Source: Terrimesophilobacter sp044464485 (lineage in GTDB: Bacteria > Actinomycetota > Actinomycetes > Actinomycetales > Microbacteriaceae). Taken from it: a stretch of DNA of 64,000 nucleotides. Positions 24,877 to 32,608 of the stretch are shown here, piece by piece. The stretch is taken from contig JBIQLG010000001.1 of assembly GCA_044464485.1 (NCBI GenBank), positions 62,001 to 126,000 on the forward strand. Reading direction: 5' to 3'. The notes beneath the pieces were generated by a model. The model ran no database searches and was not told the origin of the DNA. It worked only from the letters and a program-made list of their open reading frames with translations. Both the position numbers and the translations under genes were made by a program. Position 1 is the stretch's first letter. Each line of letters opens with the position of its first letter.

Positions 24877-25440
24877 TCAGGGCAGCTCGCGCGTCGGCAG
24901 GAGCACGGATGGTGCCAGACCTCCCAAAAAGTTCAGGGGAGAGACATACTGGCCGCCCACGCGAACGCCCATGTGAAGGCAGGGCTGTCGACAGTGCCCG
25001 GGCTCCAGCGTTCCGATTGCGTCGCCCCTCGTCACGAGGCTGCCCTCGATGAGGTTCGAACTCACTGGTTCAAAGCTGGAGATGACGCCGCCGCCATGGT
25101 CGATCGAGATGACATCGCGATCCACGACGAAGCCGGAGAAATGGACAACTCCATCCGACGGCGAGAGAACCGGCGCACCCGCGGTCGCGGCGATGTCGAT
25201 GCCGCGGTGGCCGGGCGCGTACGGCGTTTCCGGCGCAATGAAAGGGCGAACGACGGGGTGTGGTGACGCGATGGGCCACACCCATCCCGAGCCGGGTAAT
25301 CGCCCAGTCGGTGCGGCTCCCGCGAGTCCGTGCACAGGGGAAGCAACTCCCGCAAGCAGCAGGACGATAATCGCGGCACCCAGTGCACGCAGGCCCGGCG
25401 AGAGCATCCCAGGGGCTTTCATCCTGCGAGCATCTGCCAT
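24877..25440 (-). CDS. M23-family (LytM-like) metallopeptidase
   Basis: About 187 residues from ATG 25440; ATG 25422 is also possible. A basic N-terminus and signal or anchor segment (ALGAAIIVLLLAGVASPVHG) are followed by the M23 domain: GHRGIDIAATAGAPVLSPSD with the first zinc ligands, and LHMGVR with the HxH remnant changed to LHM, so one ligand position is altered. Active members cut peptidoglycan cross-bridges; the LHM form may be weak or inactive. The reading frame extends to 25590 without a conserved start. It is divergent from rpsB. Confidence 0.82.
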   Translation of the reverse strand: MADARRMKAPGMLSPGLRALGAAIIVLLLAGVASPVHGLAGAAPTGRLPGSGWVWPIASPHPVVRPFIAPETPYAPGHRGIDIAATAGAPVLSPSDGVVHFSGFVVDRDVISIDHGGGVISSFEPVSSNLIEGSLVTRGDAIGTLEPGHCRQPCLHMGVRVGGQYVSPLNFLGGLAPSVLLPTRELP

Positions 25441-25583
25441 GGCGAAGCGCCGTGGCGGCCGTTTCGCCAATGCGGGGCGAAAAGCTCGCCCAGCACCGAG
25501 GGGGAGGAGAAGAAAGCCTGCTATCATTGGTCTTCGCACCCTGAAGTCGGGGTGACTACGCGTGCCCGAATTACGAACGTATG

Positions 25584-25658
25584 CGCACATCCTCTCAGTC
25601 CGGCGAAAGTCAGGCGGATGTGCGGCGGGCGCCAGGTTTCGTGCCGACCGGTACGAAA
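25584..25658 (+). promoter_or_regulatory. Structured leader of the rpsB-tsf mRNA
   Basis: Two strong hairpins lie 58-132 bases before rpsB. CGCACATCC (25584-25592) pairs perfectly with GGATGTGCG (25616-25624). TTTCGTGCC (25637-25645) pairs with GGTACGAAA (25650-25658) around the tetraloop GACC with one G-U pair. No U-run follows, so these are not terminators. A binding site for autogenous control by S2, as known for other bacterial rpsB leaders, is an inference. Confidence 0.5.
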
Positions 25659-25715
25659 AATAACTGAGCGGTGCCTTCGTCCGAGGGATGATGTGCGCCA
25701 GAAAAGGAGACGGCC

Positions 25716-26912
25716 ATGGCCGTTGTTACCATCCGCCAGCTTTTGGACAGCGGCGTTCACTTTGGTCACCAGACTCGCCGCTGGAATCCGAAGATGAAGC
25801 GATTCATTCTCACGGAGCGCAACGGCAGTCACATCATTGACCTGCAGCAGTCGCTTTCATACATCAATGCGACTCACGAGTACGTGCGCGAGACAGTCGC
25901 TCGCGGCGGCACGATTCTGTTCGTCGGTACGAAGAAGCAGGCGCAGGGCGCGATCGAGGAGCAGGCTCTTCGGGTCGGGCAGCCGTTCGTCAACCAGCGC
26001 TGGCTTGGCGGACTCCTCACCAACTTCCAAACGGTGTCGAAGCGGCTCGCACGCATGAAGGAACTCGAGGAGATCGACTTCGACGACACGACGAAGGGTT
26101 TCACCAAGAAGGAACTCCTCATCAAGAAGCGCGAGCTCGACAAGTTGCACAAGAGCCTCGGCGGAATTCGCAACCTCACGAAGACTCCGTCTGCGCTGTG
26201 GGTCGTCGACACCAAGAAGGAGCACCTCGCCATTGACGAGGCCCGCAAGCTCGGTATTCCGGTCATCGGAATTCTCGACACCAATTGCGACCCCGACGAA
26301 GTTCAGTACCCGATTCCGGGCAACGACGACGCGATTCGTGCGGTGGCGTTGCTGACTCGCATCATTGCGGATGCCGCGGCCGAGGGTCTTATCCAGCGCC
26401 ACCAAAAGACCGAGGACGACGGTCAGGCGGCGGAACCGATGGCCGAGTGGGAGGCAGAACTCCTGCAGGCGGGCACGGCTGCGTCAACGGGTGACGCCGC
26501 GGCGTCGGATGCCGTTGACAAGGTTGAATCGGAACCCGCGAAGGCTGAGAAGGTCGAGTCGGAACCTGCGAGGGCTGAGAAGGTCGAGTCAGAACCCGCG
26601 AAGGCTGAGAAGGTCGAGTCTGAACCCGCGGAGGCGGAACCGAAGACCGAGCCGAAGGCCCAGAAACCGGCAAAGACCGAGCCGAAGGCCGACTCGCCCG
26701 CAAAGGCTGAGCCGGGTGCCGCGAAGGCGGAAAAAGCTGAACCGAAGTCAGAGAAGCCGGCAAAGGCCGACAAGACCGAGAAAGCTGAACTGAAGGCCCA
26801 GAAGCCCGAGAAGGCTGAACCGAAGGCTGACACGGCGGCGGAGAAGCCCGCTGCAAAGCCTGCCGCGAAGAAGGCGGCCGCCGCGGACGAGACCGCAGGC
26901 GACTCCAAATAA
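25716..26912 (+). CDS. rpsB: 30S ribosomal protein S2 with long repetitive C-terminal tail
   Basis: A 398-residue protein. Residues 1-235 are canonical S2 (AVVTIRQLLDSGVHFGHQTR, RWLGGLLTNFQT, PVIGILDTNCDPDEVQYPIP). A tail of about 150 residues rich in Lys, Glu, Ala and Pro follows, with four tandem VESEPAKAEK units and then irregular KAEPK/PAKTE units. Actinobacterial S2 often has a short acidic tail; this one is about twice the usual length. AAAAGGAG precedes ATG 25716. tsf follows 26 bases after the stop. Confidence 0.96.
   Translation: MAVVTIRQLLDSGVHFGHQTRRWNPKMKRFILTERNGSHIIDLQQSLSYINATHEYVRETVARGGTILFVGTKKQAQGAIEEQALRVGQPFVNQRWLGGLLTNFQTVSKRLARMKELEEIDFDDTTKGFTKKELLIKKRELDKLHKSLGGIRNLTKTPSALWVVDTKKEHLAIDEARKLGIPVIGILDTNCDPDEVQYPIPGNDDAIRAVALLTRIIADAAAEGLIQRHQKTEDDGQAAEPMAEWEAELLQAGTAASTGDAAASDAVDKVESEPAKAEKVESEPARAEKVESEPAKAEKVESEPAEAEPKTEPKAQKPAKTEPKADSPAKAEPGAAKAEKAEPKSEKPAKADKTEKAELKAQKPEKAEPKADTAAEKPAAKPAAKKAAAADETAGDSK
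26520..26639 (+). repeat. Four 30-bp tandem units in rpsB
   Basis: Units at 26520-26549, 26550-26579, 26580-26609 and 26610-26639 encode KVESEPAKAE-type decapeptides. They differ at only a few positions (for example tcg/tca/tct serine codons), which points to recent duplication. Confidence 0.9.
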
Positions 26913-26938
26913 TTTCCGAACAGAAAGAGTTTTAGAAC

Positions 26939-27766
26939 ATGGCAAACTTCACTGCCGCAGATGTCAAGGCGCTCCGCGATCGCCTCGGCACCGGAATGAT
27001 GGATAGCAAAAACGCGCTCGTGGAGGCTGACGGGGATATCGAAAAGGCCGTCGAGATCCTTCGCCTCAAGGGCGCCAAGAACAACGCCAAGCGTGCCGAC
27101 CGCTCGACGAGCGAAGGTCTCGTCGCGGCGGTCGAAAGTGGCGGCACGGCCACCATGATCGAGTTGGCATGCGAGACGGATTTTGTGGCGAAGAGCGACA
27201 AGTTCGTGAACCTTGCCGACGCGGTCCTGGCTGCTGTCGCCGCCGCGCGCGCCGGTTCCGTGGACGAGGCGCTCGCGGCTCAGGCTGGTGACACGACCGT
27301 TGCCGGGCTGATCGAAGCCGACTCCGCTGTTCTCGGCGAGAAGATGGAATTGCGTCGCGTGGCGTCCGTCGATGCCGACGCGTTTGCCATTTACCTGCAC
27401 AAGACGAGCAAAGACCTGCCGCCGCAGGTCGGTGTCGTCGTGGGTTACACCGGCAGCGATGCGGAGACCGCGCGCAGCGTCGCGCAGCACATTGCTTTCG
27501 CCGACCCGCAGTACTTGTCTCGCGACGAGGTTCCTGCCGATGTCGTGGAGAAGGAACGAGAAATCGTGACCGAGATTTCTCGAAACGAAGGCAAGCCGGA
27601 GGCCGCGCTCGCCAAGATTGTCGAAGGCAGGATCGGCGCGTTCTTCAAGCAGGTTTCGCTGCTTGATCAGGACTATGCCAAAGACAACAAGCTCACGATT
27701 GATCAGGTGCTGAAGGATGCCGGCATCACGGTAACCGGGTTCGCGCGGTTCAAGGTCGGAGCCTGA
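26939..27766 (+). CDS. tsf: Elongation factor Ts
   Basis: A 275-residue nucleotide-exchange factor for EF-Tu. The N-terminal UBA-like domain and signature are clear (ADVKALRDRLGTGMMDSKNA, then DIEKAVEILRLKG), as is ACETDFVAKSDKF. The C-terminal domain ends in a short helix typical of actinobacterial EF-Ts. A strong terminator follows at 27777-27813, so rpsB-tsf form a transcription unit. Confidence 0.97.
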   Translation: MANFTAADVKALRDRLGTGMMDSKNALVEADGDIEKAVEILRLKGAKNNAKRADRSTSEGLVAAVESGGTATMIELACETDFVAKSDKFVNLADAVLAAVAAARAGSVDEALAAQAGDTTVAGLIEADSAVLGEKMELRRVASVDADAFAIYLHKTSKDLPPQVGVVVGYTGSDAETARSVAQHIAFADPQYLSRDEVPADVVEKEREIVTEISRNEGKPEAALAKIVEGRIGAFFKQVSLLDQDYAKDNKLTIDQVLKDAGITVTGFARFKVGA

Positions 27767-27776
27767 CACGAGCATG

Positions 27777-27813
27777 AAATGGGATCGGGGACTCACGTCT
27801 CCGATCCCATTTT
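27777..27813 (+). terminator. Rho-independent terminator after tsf
   Basis: A 12-bp stem (TGGGATCGGGGA with TCTCCGATCCCA, one G-U pair) encloses a six-base loop. It is flanked by AAA on the left and TTTTT on the right. It separates the rpsB-tsf unit from pyrH. Confidence 0.93.
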
Positions 27814-27862
27814 TGTGCGCAAACCAATAGCCTGTAACGAGCGAGCGAATGAGGGAGAAACC

Positions 27863-28576
27863 ATGATGGAAACGAAGAAGCGGCGGGTTCTCCTCAAACT
27901 TTCCGGAGAGTCCTTCGGTGGCGGAGCACTGGGGGTCAATCCAGATGTTGTGAGCGCACTTGCCAAGGAGATCGCGCTTGCCGCCGCCGACACCGAAATC
28001 GCCATAGTTGTTGGTGGCGGAAACTTCTTTCGCGGTGCGGAACTTTCCCAACGCGGTATGGACCGCGAGCGCGCGGACTACATGGGAATGCTCGGCACGG
28101 TCATGAACGCTCTCGCTCTGCAGGATTTTCTCGAGCAGGCTGGTGCGGAGACTCGCGTGCAGTCTGCCATTTCGATGACTCAGGTAGCCGAACCGTATAT
28201 CCCGCGGCGCGCTGAACGCCACCTCACCAAGGGGCGCGTCGTCATTTTCGGTGCGGGGGCAGGATTGCCGTACTTTTCCACCGACACCGTCGCTGCGCAG
28301 CGCGCGCTTGAGATTAGCGCCGACGTTGTGCTCGTCGCCAAGAACGGCGTGGACGGAGTGTACGACGGCGACCCGCGCAAGAGCGCCACCGCATCCAAGC
28401 TCGAGCGGGTCACGTATCAGGAGGCTTTGGTTCGAGGCCTCAAAGTGGTGGATTCCACCGCGTTCAGCCTTTGCATGGACAACGGGATGCCCATGGTCGT
28501 CTTCGGGATGGAACCGGCAGGCAACATTACCAAGGCCATTCGAGGCGATCGCATCGGAACGCTCGTCAGCAACTGA
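27863..28576 (+). CDS. pyrH: UMP kinase
   Basis: A 237-residue amino-acid-kinase-fold enzyme that converts UMP to UDP. VLLKLSGESFGGG, IVVGGGNFFRGAEL, DYMGMLGTVMNALALQD, AGLPYFSTDTVAAQRALEI and KNGVDGVYDGDP are all canonical. ATG 27863 follows GAGGGAG; ATG 27866 is the next codon. The longer upstream frame runs into the tsf terminator and is rejected. Confidence 0.96.
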   Translation: MMETKKRRVLLKLSGESFGGGALGVNPDVVSALAKEIALAAADTEIAIVVGGGNFFRGAELSQRGMDRERADYMGMLGTVMNALALQDFLEQAGAETRVQSAISMTQVAEPYIPRRAERHLTKGRVVIFGAGAGLPYFSTDTVAAQRALEISADVVLVAKNGVDGVYDGDPRKSATASKLERVTYQEALVRGLKVVDSTAFSLCMDNGMPMVVFGMEPAGNITKAIRGDRIGTLVSN

Positions 28577-28580
28577 CCGG

Positions 28581-29441
28581 ATGTCCCCGCTCGTCCTGAG
28601 TCTTGTTGCACTCGCGGCAGTTGCGCACGCAACCTGGAACATTGTGATCAAGCGCGCGGGCACGCGCGGCGCGGGATTCCTCTGGCTCACCTTCATCGTC
28701 GGCGCGGTAGTTTTTCTGCCCTTCGGATGGTGGTCGCTGGTTGCCGAACGGGTTGATCTCGCACACTGGCTGGGCCTCGCCGTCGTTAGCGGAGCGTTGC
28801 AGGTGGCGTACTTCTTTCTGCTTCAGGCGGGCTATCGAGCCGGGGATGTTTCCGTCGTATATCCGCTTGCGCGCGGGACGGGTCCGCTGCTCACGGTGAT
28901 ATTTGCCATGATTCTGTTTGGGGAGCGGCCCGCAATTATTGCTCTGGCCGGTGCCGGCGTGATCATTGTCGGCGTCGTAATTACGGGAGCATCCGCAGGC
29001 ACATCCCAGGGAAGCTCGCGCAGAGCGGGGATGCTTTTCGGGCTCGCGATCGGCGTGATGATTGCCGGCTACACCCTGTGGGACAGCGCTGCCGTGACTG
29101 TGGGAGGAATGCCCGCAGTAGGTCTGTACTGGGGAAGCGTGCTTGCCCAGGTCGCCCTTCTCGCCCCCGCCGCAGCGCGGGAGCGGCACACGCTGACGGC
29201 CACGATGAGCAGGCACTGGTTGGCGATTCTCATTGTGGGAATTCTTTCGCCGCTCGCCTATATCCTCGTGCTCCTGGCGATCCAGAACGCGCCAGTGTCG
29301 TTGGTGGCGCCCGCGCGCGAAGTGAGTGTCGTGCTCGTCAGTGTCGCCGGCTGGCTGTTTTTTCGCGAGCCGCATCCGTTGTGGCGATTCACGGGAGCCG
29401 CGGTCGTGCTGCTGGGCATAGCAATGCTCGCGCTCGGTTAG
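28581..29441 (+). CDS. EamA/DMT-family transporter
   Basis: A 286-residue protein with ten hydrophobic segments in two EamA repeats (LSLVALAAVAHATWNIVIKR; GLAIGVMIAGYTLWDSAAVT) and YPLARGTGPLL in the first. It is inserted between pyrH and frr, which are usually adjacent, starting four bases after the pyrH stop. The substrate is unknown. It is not closely similar by eye to the other EamA protein at 10268. Confidence 0.85.
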   Translation: MSPLVLSLVALAAVAHATWNIVIKRAGTRGAGFLWLTFIVGAVVFLPFGWWSLVAERVDLAHWLGLAVVSGALQVAYFFLLQAGYRAGDVSVVYPLARGTGPLLTVIFAMILFGERPAIIALAGAGVIIVGVVITGASAGTSQGSSRRAGMLFGLAIGVMIAGYTLWDSAAVTVGGMPAVGLYWGSVLAQVALLAPAAARERHTLTATMSRHWLAILIVGILSPLAYILVLLAIQNAPVSLVAPAREVSVVLVSVAGWLFFREPHPLWRFTGAAVVLLGIAMLALG

Positions 29442-29474
29442 CCGGTAAACTTGCTGCGACGAGAAGGAGAGCAT

Positions 29475-30029
29475 GTGATCAGCGACGTTTTGGCGGAAGC
29501 CACTGACAAAATGCAGAAGGCGGTTGAGGTCGCCAAAGACGACTTCTCCGGCGTGCGAACGGGGCGTGCCAACCCGGCGCTGTTTCAGAAGGTGCTCGTC
29601 GACTACTACGGCACGCCGACTCCTCTCGCGCAGCTTGCGGGCCTGCAGAACGCCGATGCGCGCACTCTCGTCATTACCCCCTACGATAAAAGCGCGTTGA
29701 AGGACATCGAGAAGGCTATTGTCGCGGCACCCAACCTCGGAGCGAATGTCGGTAATGACGGTACCGTCGTTCGCGCGACGCTGCCGGAGCTGACGGAAGA
29801 TCGCCGAAAGGAATTCGTCAAGATTGTGCGCGGAAAGGGCGAGGACGCGAAAGTCTCGATCCGCAACGTACGACGCAAGGCGAAGGACGACCTCGACGCG
29901 TTGAAATCGGAGGTTGGCGACGATGAGGTGGCCCGCGCCGAAAAGGAACTGGAGTCACTGACGAAAACGTACGTGGACGCCATCGACGAGGCGTTGCGCA
30001 AGAAGGAAGCCGAGCTTCTCGAGGTCTGA
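29475..30029 (+). CDS. frr: Ribosome recycling factor
   Basis: A 184-residue protein that splits post-termination ribosomes with EF-G. The signatures are FSGVRTGRANPALFQKVLVD, YGTPTPLAQLAGLQ, ITPYDKSALKDIEKAI and VRNVRRKAKDDL (as ISIRNVRRKAKDD). GTG 29475 has GAAGGAG six bases upstream and fits the family start. cdsA begins with the base after the stop. Confidence 0.96.
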   Translation: MISDVLAEATDKMQKAVEVAKDDFSGVRTGRANPALFQKVLVDYYGTPTPLAQLAGLQNADARTLVITPYDKSALKDIEKAIVAAPNLGANVGNDGTVVRATLPELTEDRRKEFVKIVRGKGEDAKVSIRNVRRKAKDDLDALKSEVGDDEVARAEKELESLTKTYVDAIDEALRKKEAELLEV

Positions 30030-31046
30030 ATGTCGGATGAGGCTGATGGGCCGCCGACCCCGGCGAAGAAGCGTGTGCGACTGCGGCGCGCCGAACTTGA
30101 AGCGCGTGCGGAAGCAACGAGGGACGAGTTCCGAGCGCAGGTAACCGCAACCCGCGCGGAGCTTCGCGCGCAGATGAAGGCGACGCGTGCTCAGCTGGAC
30201 CATGCGAACGAGCTCATCGAGAAGCGCACGGGTCGTAATCTGCCCCTGGCGATACTCATCGGCCTCGTCCTGGGGTTCGCGATGTTGTTCAGTCTCATCG
30301 TGATCAAGGAACTCTTCATGATTGTGGCGGGCGTGCTCATTGCGTTCACCGCGTTTGAACTTGCCAGCGCGCTGCGTTCCTCCGGTCGCCGCGTGCCGCG
30401 CTGGCCGACCGTGATCGCCGCTTTGGCCACGGTTCCCGCCGCCTTTTATCTTCAGGACAGCGGAAAATGGTTTGCCACGCTTGCGGGCATCGCGTTTGTC
30501 GTGCTGTGGCGGGTGGCTGAACTCGCACACCCCGCATTGCGCGGACCGGTGCGGCAGGTGTGGTTGGATCTGGCTGCGGGAACGTTCATTCAGATTTACA
30601 TCCCGTTCCTCGCGAGCTTTGCCGTGTTGCTCACCGCAAAACCGGGTGGGGAGTGGTGGACTCTGGCGTTTCTCATCCTCGTGATTTCGGTGGACACGGG
30701 GGCGTACGCGACCGGGCTCACCTTCGGCAAGCATCCCATGGCGCCGCGAATCAGCCCGAAGAAGACGTGGGAGGGTTTCGCGGGGTCCGTCGCCGCCGCA
30801 ATCATCGCGGGCATCCTGTTGTCGATCTTCATGATTCACCAGCCGTGGTGGTTCGGATTCATCTTCGGCGCCGTGATCGTTGCCACCGCGACGATTGGGG
30901 ACCTCACCGAATCACTCATCAAGCGTGACCTCGGCATCAAAGACATCAGTTCGTGGCTCCCCGGGCACGGGGGTTTTCTCGACCGGATGGATTCCATTGT
31001 CGTGAGCGCAGCGGCCGCCTATGTGCTGTTCCTGATATTTGCCTGA
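30030..31046 (+). CDS. cdsA: Phosphatidate cytidylyltransferase (CDP-diglyceride synthase)
   Basis: A 338-residue membrane enzyme making CDP-diacylglycerol from phosphatidate and CTP. About eight membrane helices are followed by the CDP-signature: SLIKRDLGIKDISSWLPGHG, then GFLDRMDS. The N-terminus has an unusual charged helical extension of about 60 residues with a repeating RAELRAQ/ATRAQ pattern (residues 15-60), longer than typical CdsA. It is contiguous with frr. Confidence 0.93.
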   Translation: MSDEADGPPTPAKKRVRLRRAELEARAEATRDEFRAQVTATRAELRAQMKATRAQLDHANELIEKRTGRNLPLAILIGLVLGFAMLFSLIVIKELFMIVAGVLIAFTAFELASALRSSGRRVPRWPTVIAALATVPAAFYLQDSGKWFATLAGIAFVVLWRVAELAHPALRGPVRQVWLDLAAGTFIQIYIPFLASFAVLLTAKPGGEWWTLAFLILVISVDTGAYATGLTFGKHPMAPRISPKKTWEGFAGSVAAAIIAGILLSIFMIHQPWWFGFIFGAVIVATATIGDLTESLIKRDLGIKDISSWLPGHGGFLDRMDSIVVSAAAAYVLFLIFA

Positions 31047-31064
31047 GCCGCTCGGAACGTAAGG

Positions 31065-31070
31065 CAGAAT
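31065..31070 (+). promoter_or_regulatory. Predicted -10 element (CAGAAT)
   Basis: CAGAAT is followed by AGTAAG and GTG 31077, a spacing of six. Confidence 0.45.
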
Positions 31071-31076
31071 AGTAAG

Positions 31077-31628
31077 GTGAGTTCTACCTTCCCCCGCACA
31101 CGAAAGTCTCGCCGTGGATACTCCATCGACCAGGTCGAAGACTTTCTCGAAGTTGCCAGAGCAGCGTACACCGCCGACCCCGGCAGTTCTGCGTCGCTCA
31201 CCGCGAATGATATTCGAAATGCTTCCTTCGCGACGCAGAAGGGCGGCTATTCACCCGTGCACGTCGATGCGGCGCTCGAGCGTCTCGAAGACGCCTTCGC
31301 GAATCGTGAACGGGAGGCTGCCCGGCAGCAGATGGGTGACGCTGCATGGTTCAATCTCGCGCGGACGAACGCAAAGGAGATCATCGATCGCCTTTCCAGA
31401 CCCCAAGGCCAGCGGTTCAACCGGGCAAGTTTCCTCAGCGACGGATATGACCGCAAACAGGTTGATGAATTTGCCCAACGACTTTCCGACTATTTTTTGA
31501 AGGCCACGCCCATGAGCGTCGAAGAGGTGCGTCTCGTGGCGTTTCGTCCGGCAAAGGGCGGCTACAGTGAGTCGCAGGTCGACTATTTCCTGGACAGTGT
31601 TGTGGGCGTCATGCTTGCGGTCCGCTGA
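31077..31628 (+). CDS. DivIVA-motif repeat protein
   Basis: A 183-residue soluble protein with four copies of the GYxxxxVDxF-type DivIVA N-terminal motif: RRGYSIDQVEDFL, KGGYSPVHVDAAL, SDGYDRKQVDEFA and KGGYSESQVDYFL, at roughly residues 13, 56, 122 and 160. There is no long coiled coil. In DivIVA this motif forms the membrane-curvature-binding tip; a protein made almost only of such motifs suggests a polarity or division accessory. GTG start in a leaderless arrangement. cdsA lies upstream. Confidence 0.8.
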   Translation: MSSTFPRTRKSRRGYSIDQVEDFLEVARAAYTADPGSSASLTANDIRNASFATQKGGYSPVHVDAALERLEDAFANREREAARQQMGDAAWFNLARTNAKEIIDRLSRPQGQRFNRASFLSDGYDRKQVDEFAQRLSDYFLKATPMSVEEVRLVAFRPAKGGYSESQVDYFLDSVVGVMLAVR

Positions 31629-31657
31629 TTTCCGGACAACATGCCCGGGTTCTGGGC

Positions 31658-31663
31658 TAAAAT
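31658..31663 (+). promoter_or_regulatory. Predicted -10 element (TAAAAT)
   Basis: TAAAAT ends nine bases before GTG 31673. It is close to the TATAAT consensus and there is no ribosome site. Confidence 0.45.
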
Positions 31664-31672
31664 CGACACACT

Positions 31673-32287
31673 GTGGGTAGGCATAGAGAATATCTTCTTG
31701 GCCTGCCCCGCGCCGTGGGGGCCGGGGCGGTGACTTCTGCGCGCCATCACGGTTCTGGCCTTGCACTGCCGGCATTCTCTTTCCTGGTGTCGCTCGCGAT
31801 GGTCCTCGTTTTCGTGGTCGCGCCGACGGCGCCGGCAAGCGCCGATCCCTCGGCTCGGAATGCGCGCCCCGAAGCGTCGCAAACACAGCGCTTTGCTCAG
31901 GCGCGCAATTACACTTCCGAAGTCATCAGGGACAATTACAGTGCGACATCAAAACCGAAGGCGCCGCTGGTGGCGTTACCGGATCCTGGCACCGCACAGG
32001 CCATCGCCTACGATCTCGTGGCTGCCAGAGGCTGGGGCGATGCAGAGTTCGCGTGCCTGGTTGCGTTGTGGAATCGCGAGTCGCATTGGAATGTGCACGC
32101 AATGAATCCCTACAGCGGCGCCTACGGAATCCCTCAGGCCCTGCCGGGGAACAAGATGGCGTCTGCCGGAGCCGACTGGCAAACCAACCCTGCCACGCAG
32201 ATCATCTGGGGACTCGGTTACATCGCGGGCCGCTACGGCACTCCGTGCGCTGCGTGGGAGCATTCCGAGACGCACAACTGGTATTAG
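31673..32287 (+). CDS. Exported lytic-transglycosylase-like (lysozyme-fold) protein
   Basis: A 204-residue protein. An N-terminal signal (PAFSFLVSLAMVLVFVVAPT, cleavage near ASA|DP) is followed by a linker and a C-terminal domain with the transglycosylase pattern: LVALWNRESHWNVHAMNPYS carrying the catalytic glutamate, GAYGIPQALPG, and NPATQIIWGLGYIAGRYG. It should act on peptidoglycan outside the cell. The start is GTG 31673; the preceding signal contains several basic residues. Resembles short resuscitation/SLT proteins of actinobacteria. Confidence 0.85.
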   Translation: MGRHREYLLGLPRAVGAGAVTSARHHGSGLALPAFSFLVSLAMVLVFVVAPTAPASADPSARNARPEASQTQRFAQARNYTSEVIRDNYSATSKPKAPLVALPDPGTAQAIAYDLVAARGWGDAEFACLVALWNRESHWNVHAMNPYSGAYGIPQALPGNKMASAGADWQTNPATQIIWGLGYIAGRYGTPCAAWEHSETHNWY

Positions 32288-32294
32288 TTCCGCA

Positions 32295-32300
32295 TAGGCT
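32295..32300 (+). promoter_or_regulatory. Predicted -10 element (TAGGCT)
   Basis: TAGGCT is followed by six bases (GTTGAC) and ATG 32307. Confidence 0.5.
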
Positions 32301-32306
32301 GTTGAC

Positions 32307-32606
32307 ATGCCACGTTCGAATCGCCCACGCCGAGCGCGCGCCAAAACCCCCGTAGGCGACGAGGTAGACCTTGAGCGAACCCTGTATGGCGTGCTGCGCA
32401 CGGAAACCAGAAGGGGTGCGCTCTGGAATGTCCAATCGGTGTCGCCGTCGTCTGCTCTAAAAACGTACGTGTGTCCCGGCTGCAACGTGGACATTCAACC
32501 GGGTACCGCACACACCGTTGCGTGGCGCGCTGACGGCCTCTTGGGGGCGGCTGCTGATGTGGCCGATCGTCGTCATTGGCACAACTACTGCTGGAAAGTG
32601 AGTTAA
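32307..32606 (+). CDS. Small probable zinc-binding protein
   Basis: A 99-residue basic protein. The N-terminus is Arg-rich (PRSNRPRRARAK). The C-terminal half has a zinc-ribbon-like set: YVCPGCNVDIQPGTAHTVAW followed by RRHWHNYCWK, offering CxxC, H and HxxxC ligands. Similar small proteins in actinobacteria carry vague names; function unknown. It is separated by two bases from the hydrolase gene and probably co-transcribed with it. Confidence 0.75.
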   Translation: MPRSNRPRRARAKTPVGDEVDLERTLYGVLRTETRRGALWNVQSVSPSSALKTYVCPGCNVDIQPGTAHTVAWRADGLLGAAADVADRRHWHNYCWKVS

Positions 32607-32608
32607 GA

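Noticed and set aside
26423..28696. 757-codon open frame on the minus strand across rpsB, tsf and pyrH
   Set aside because: It is the antisense shadow of three certain genes in a GC-rich genome, has no ribosome site, and its product is a patchwork of low-complexity repeats mirroring the rpsB tail.
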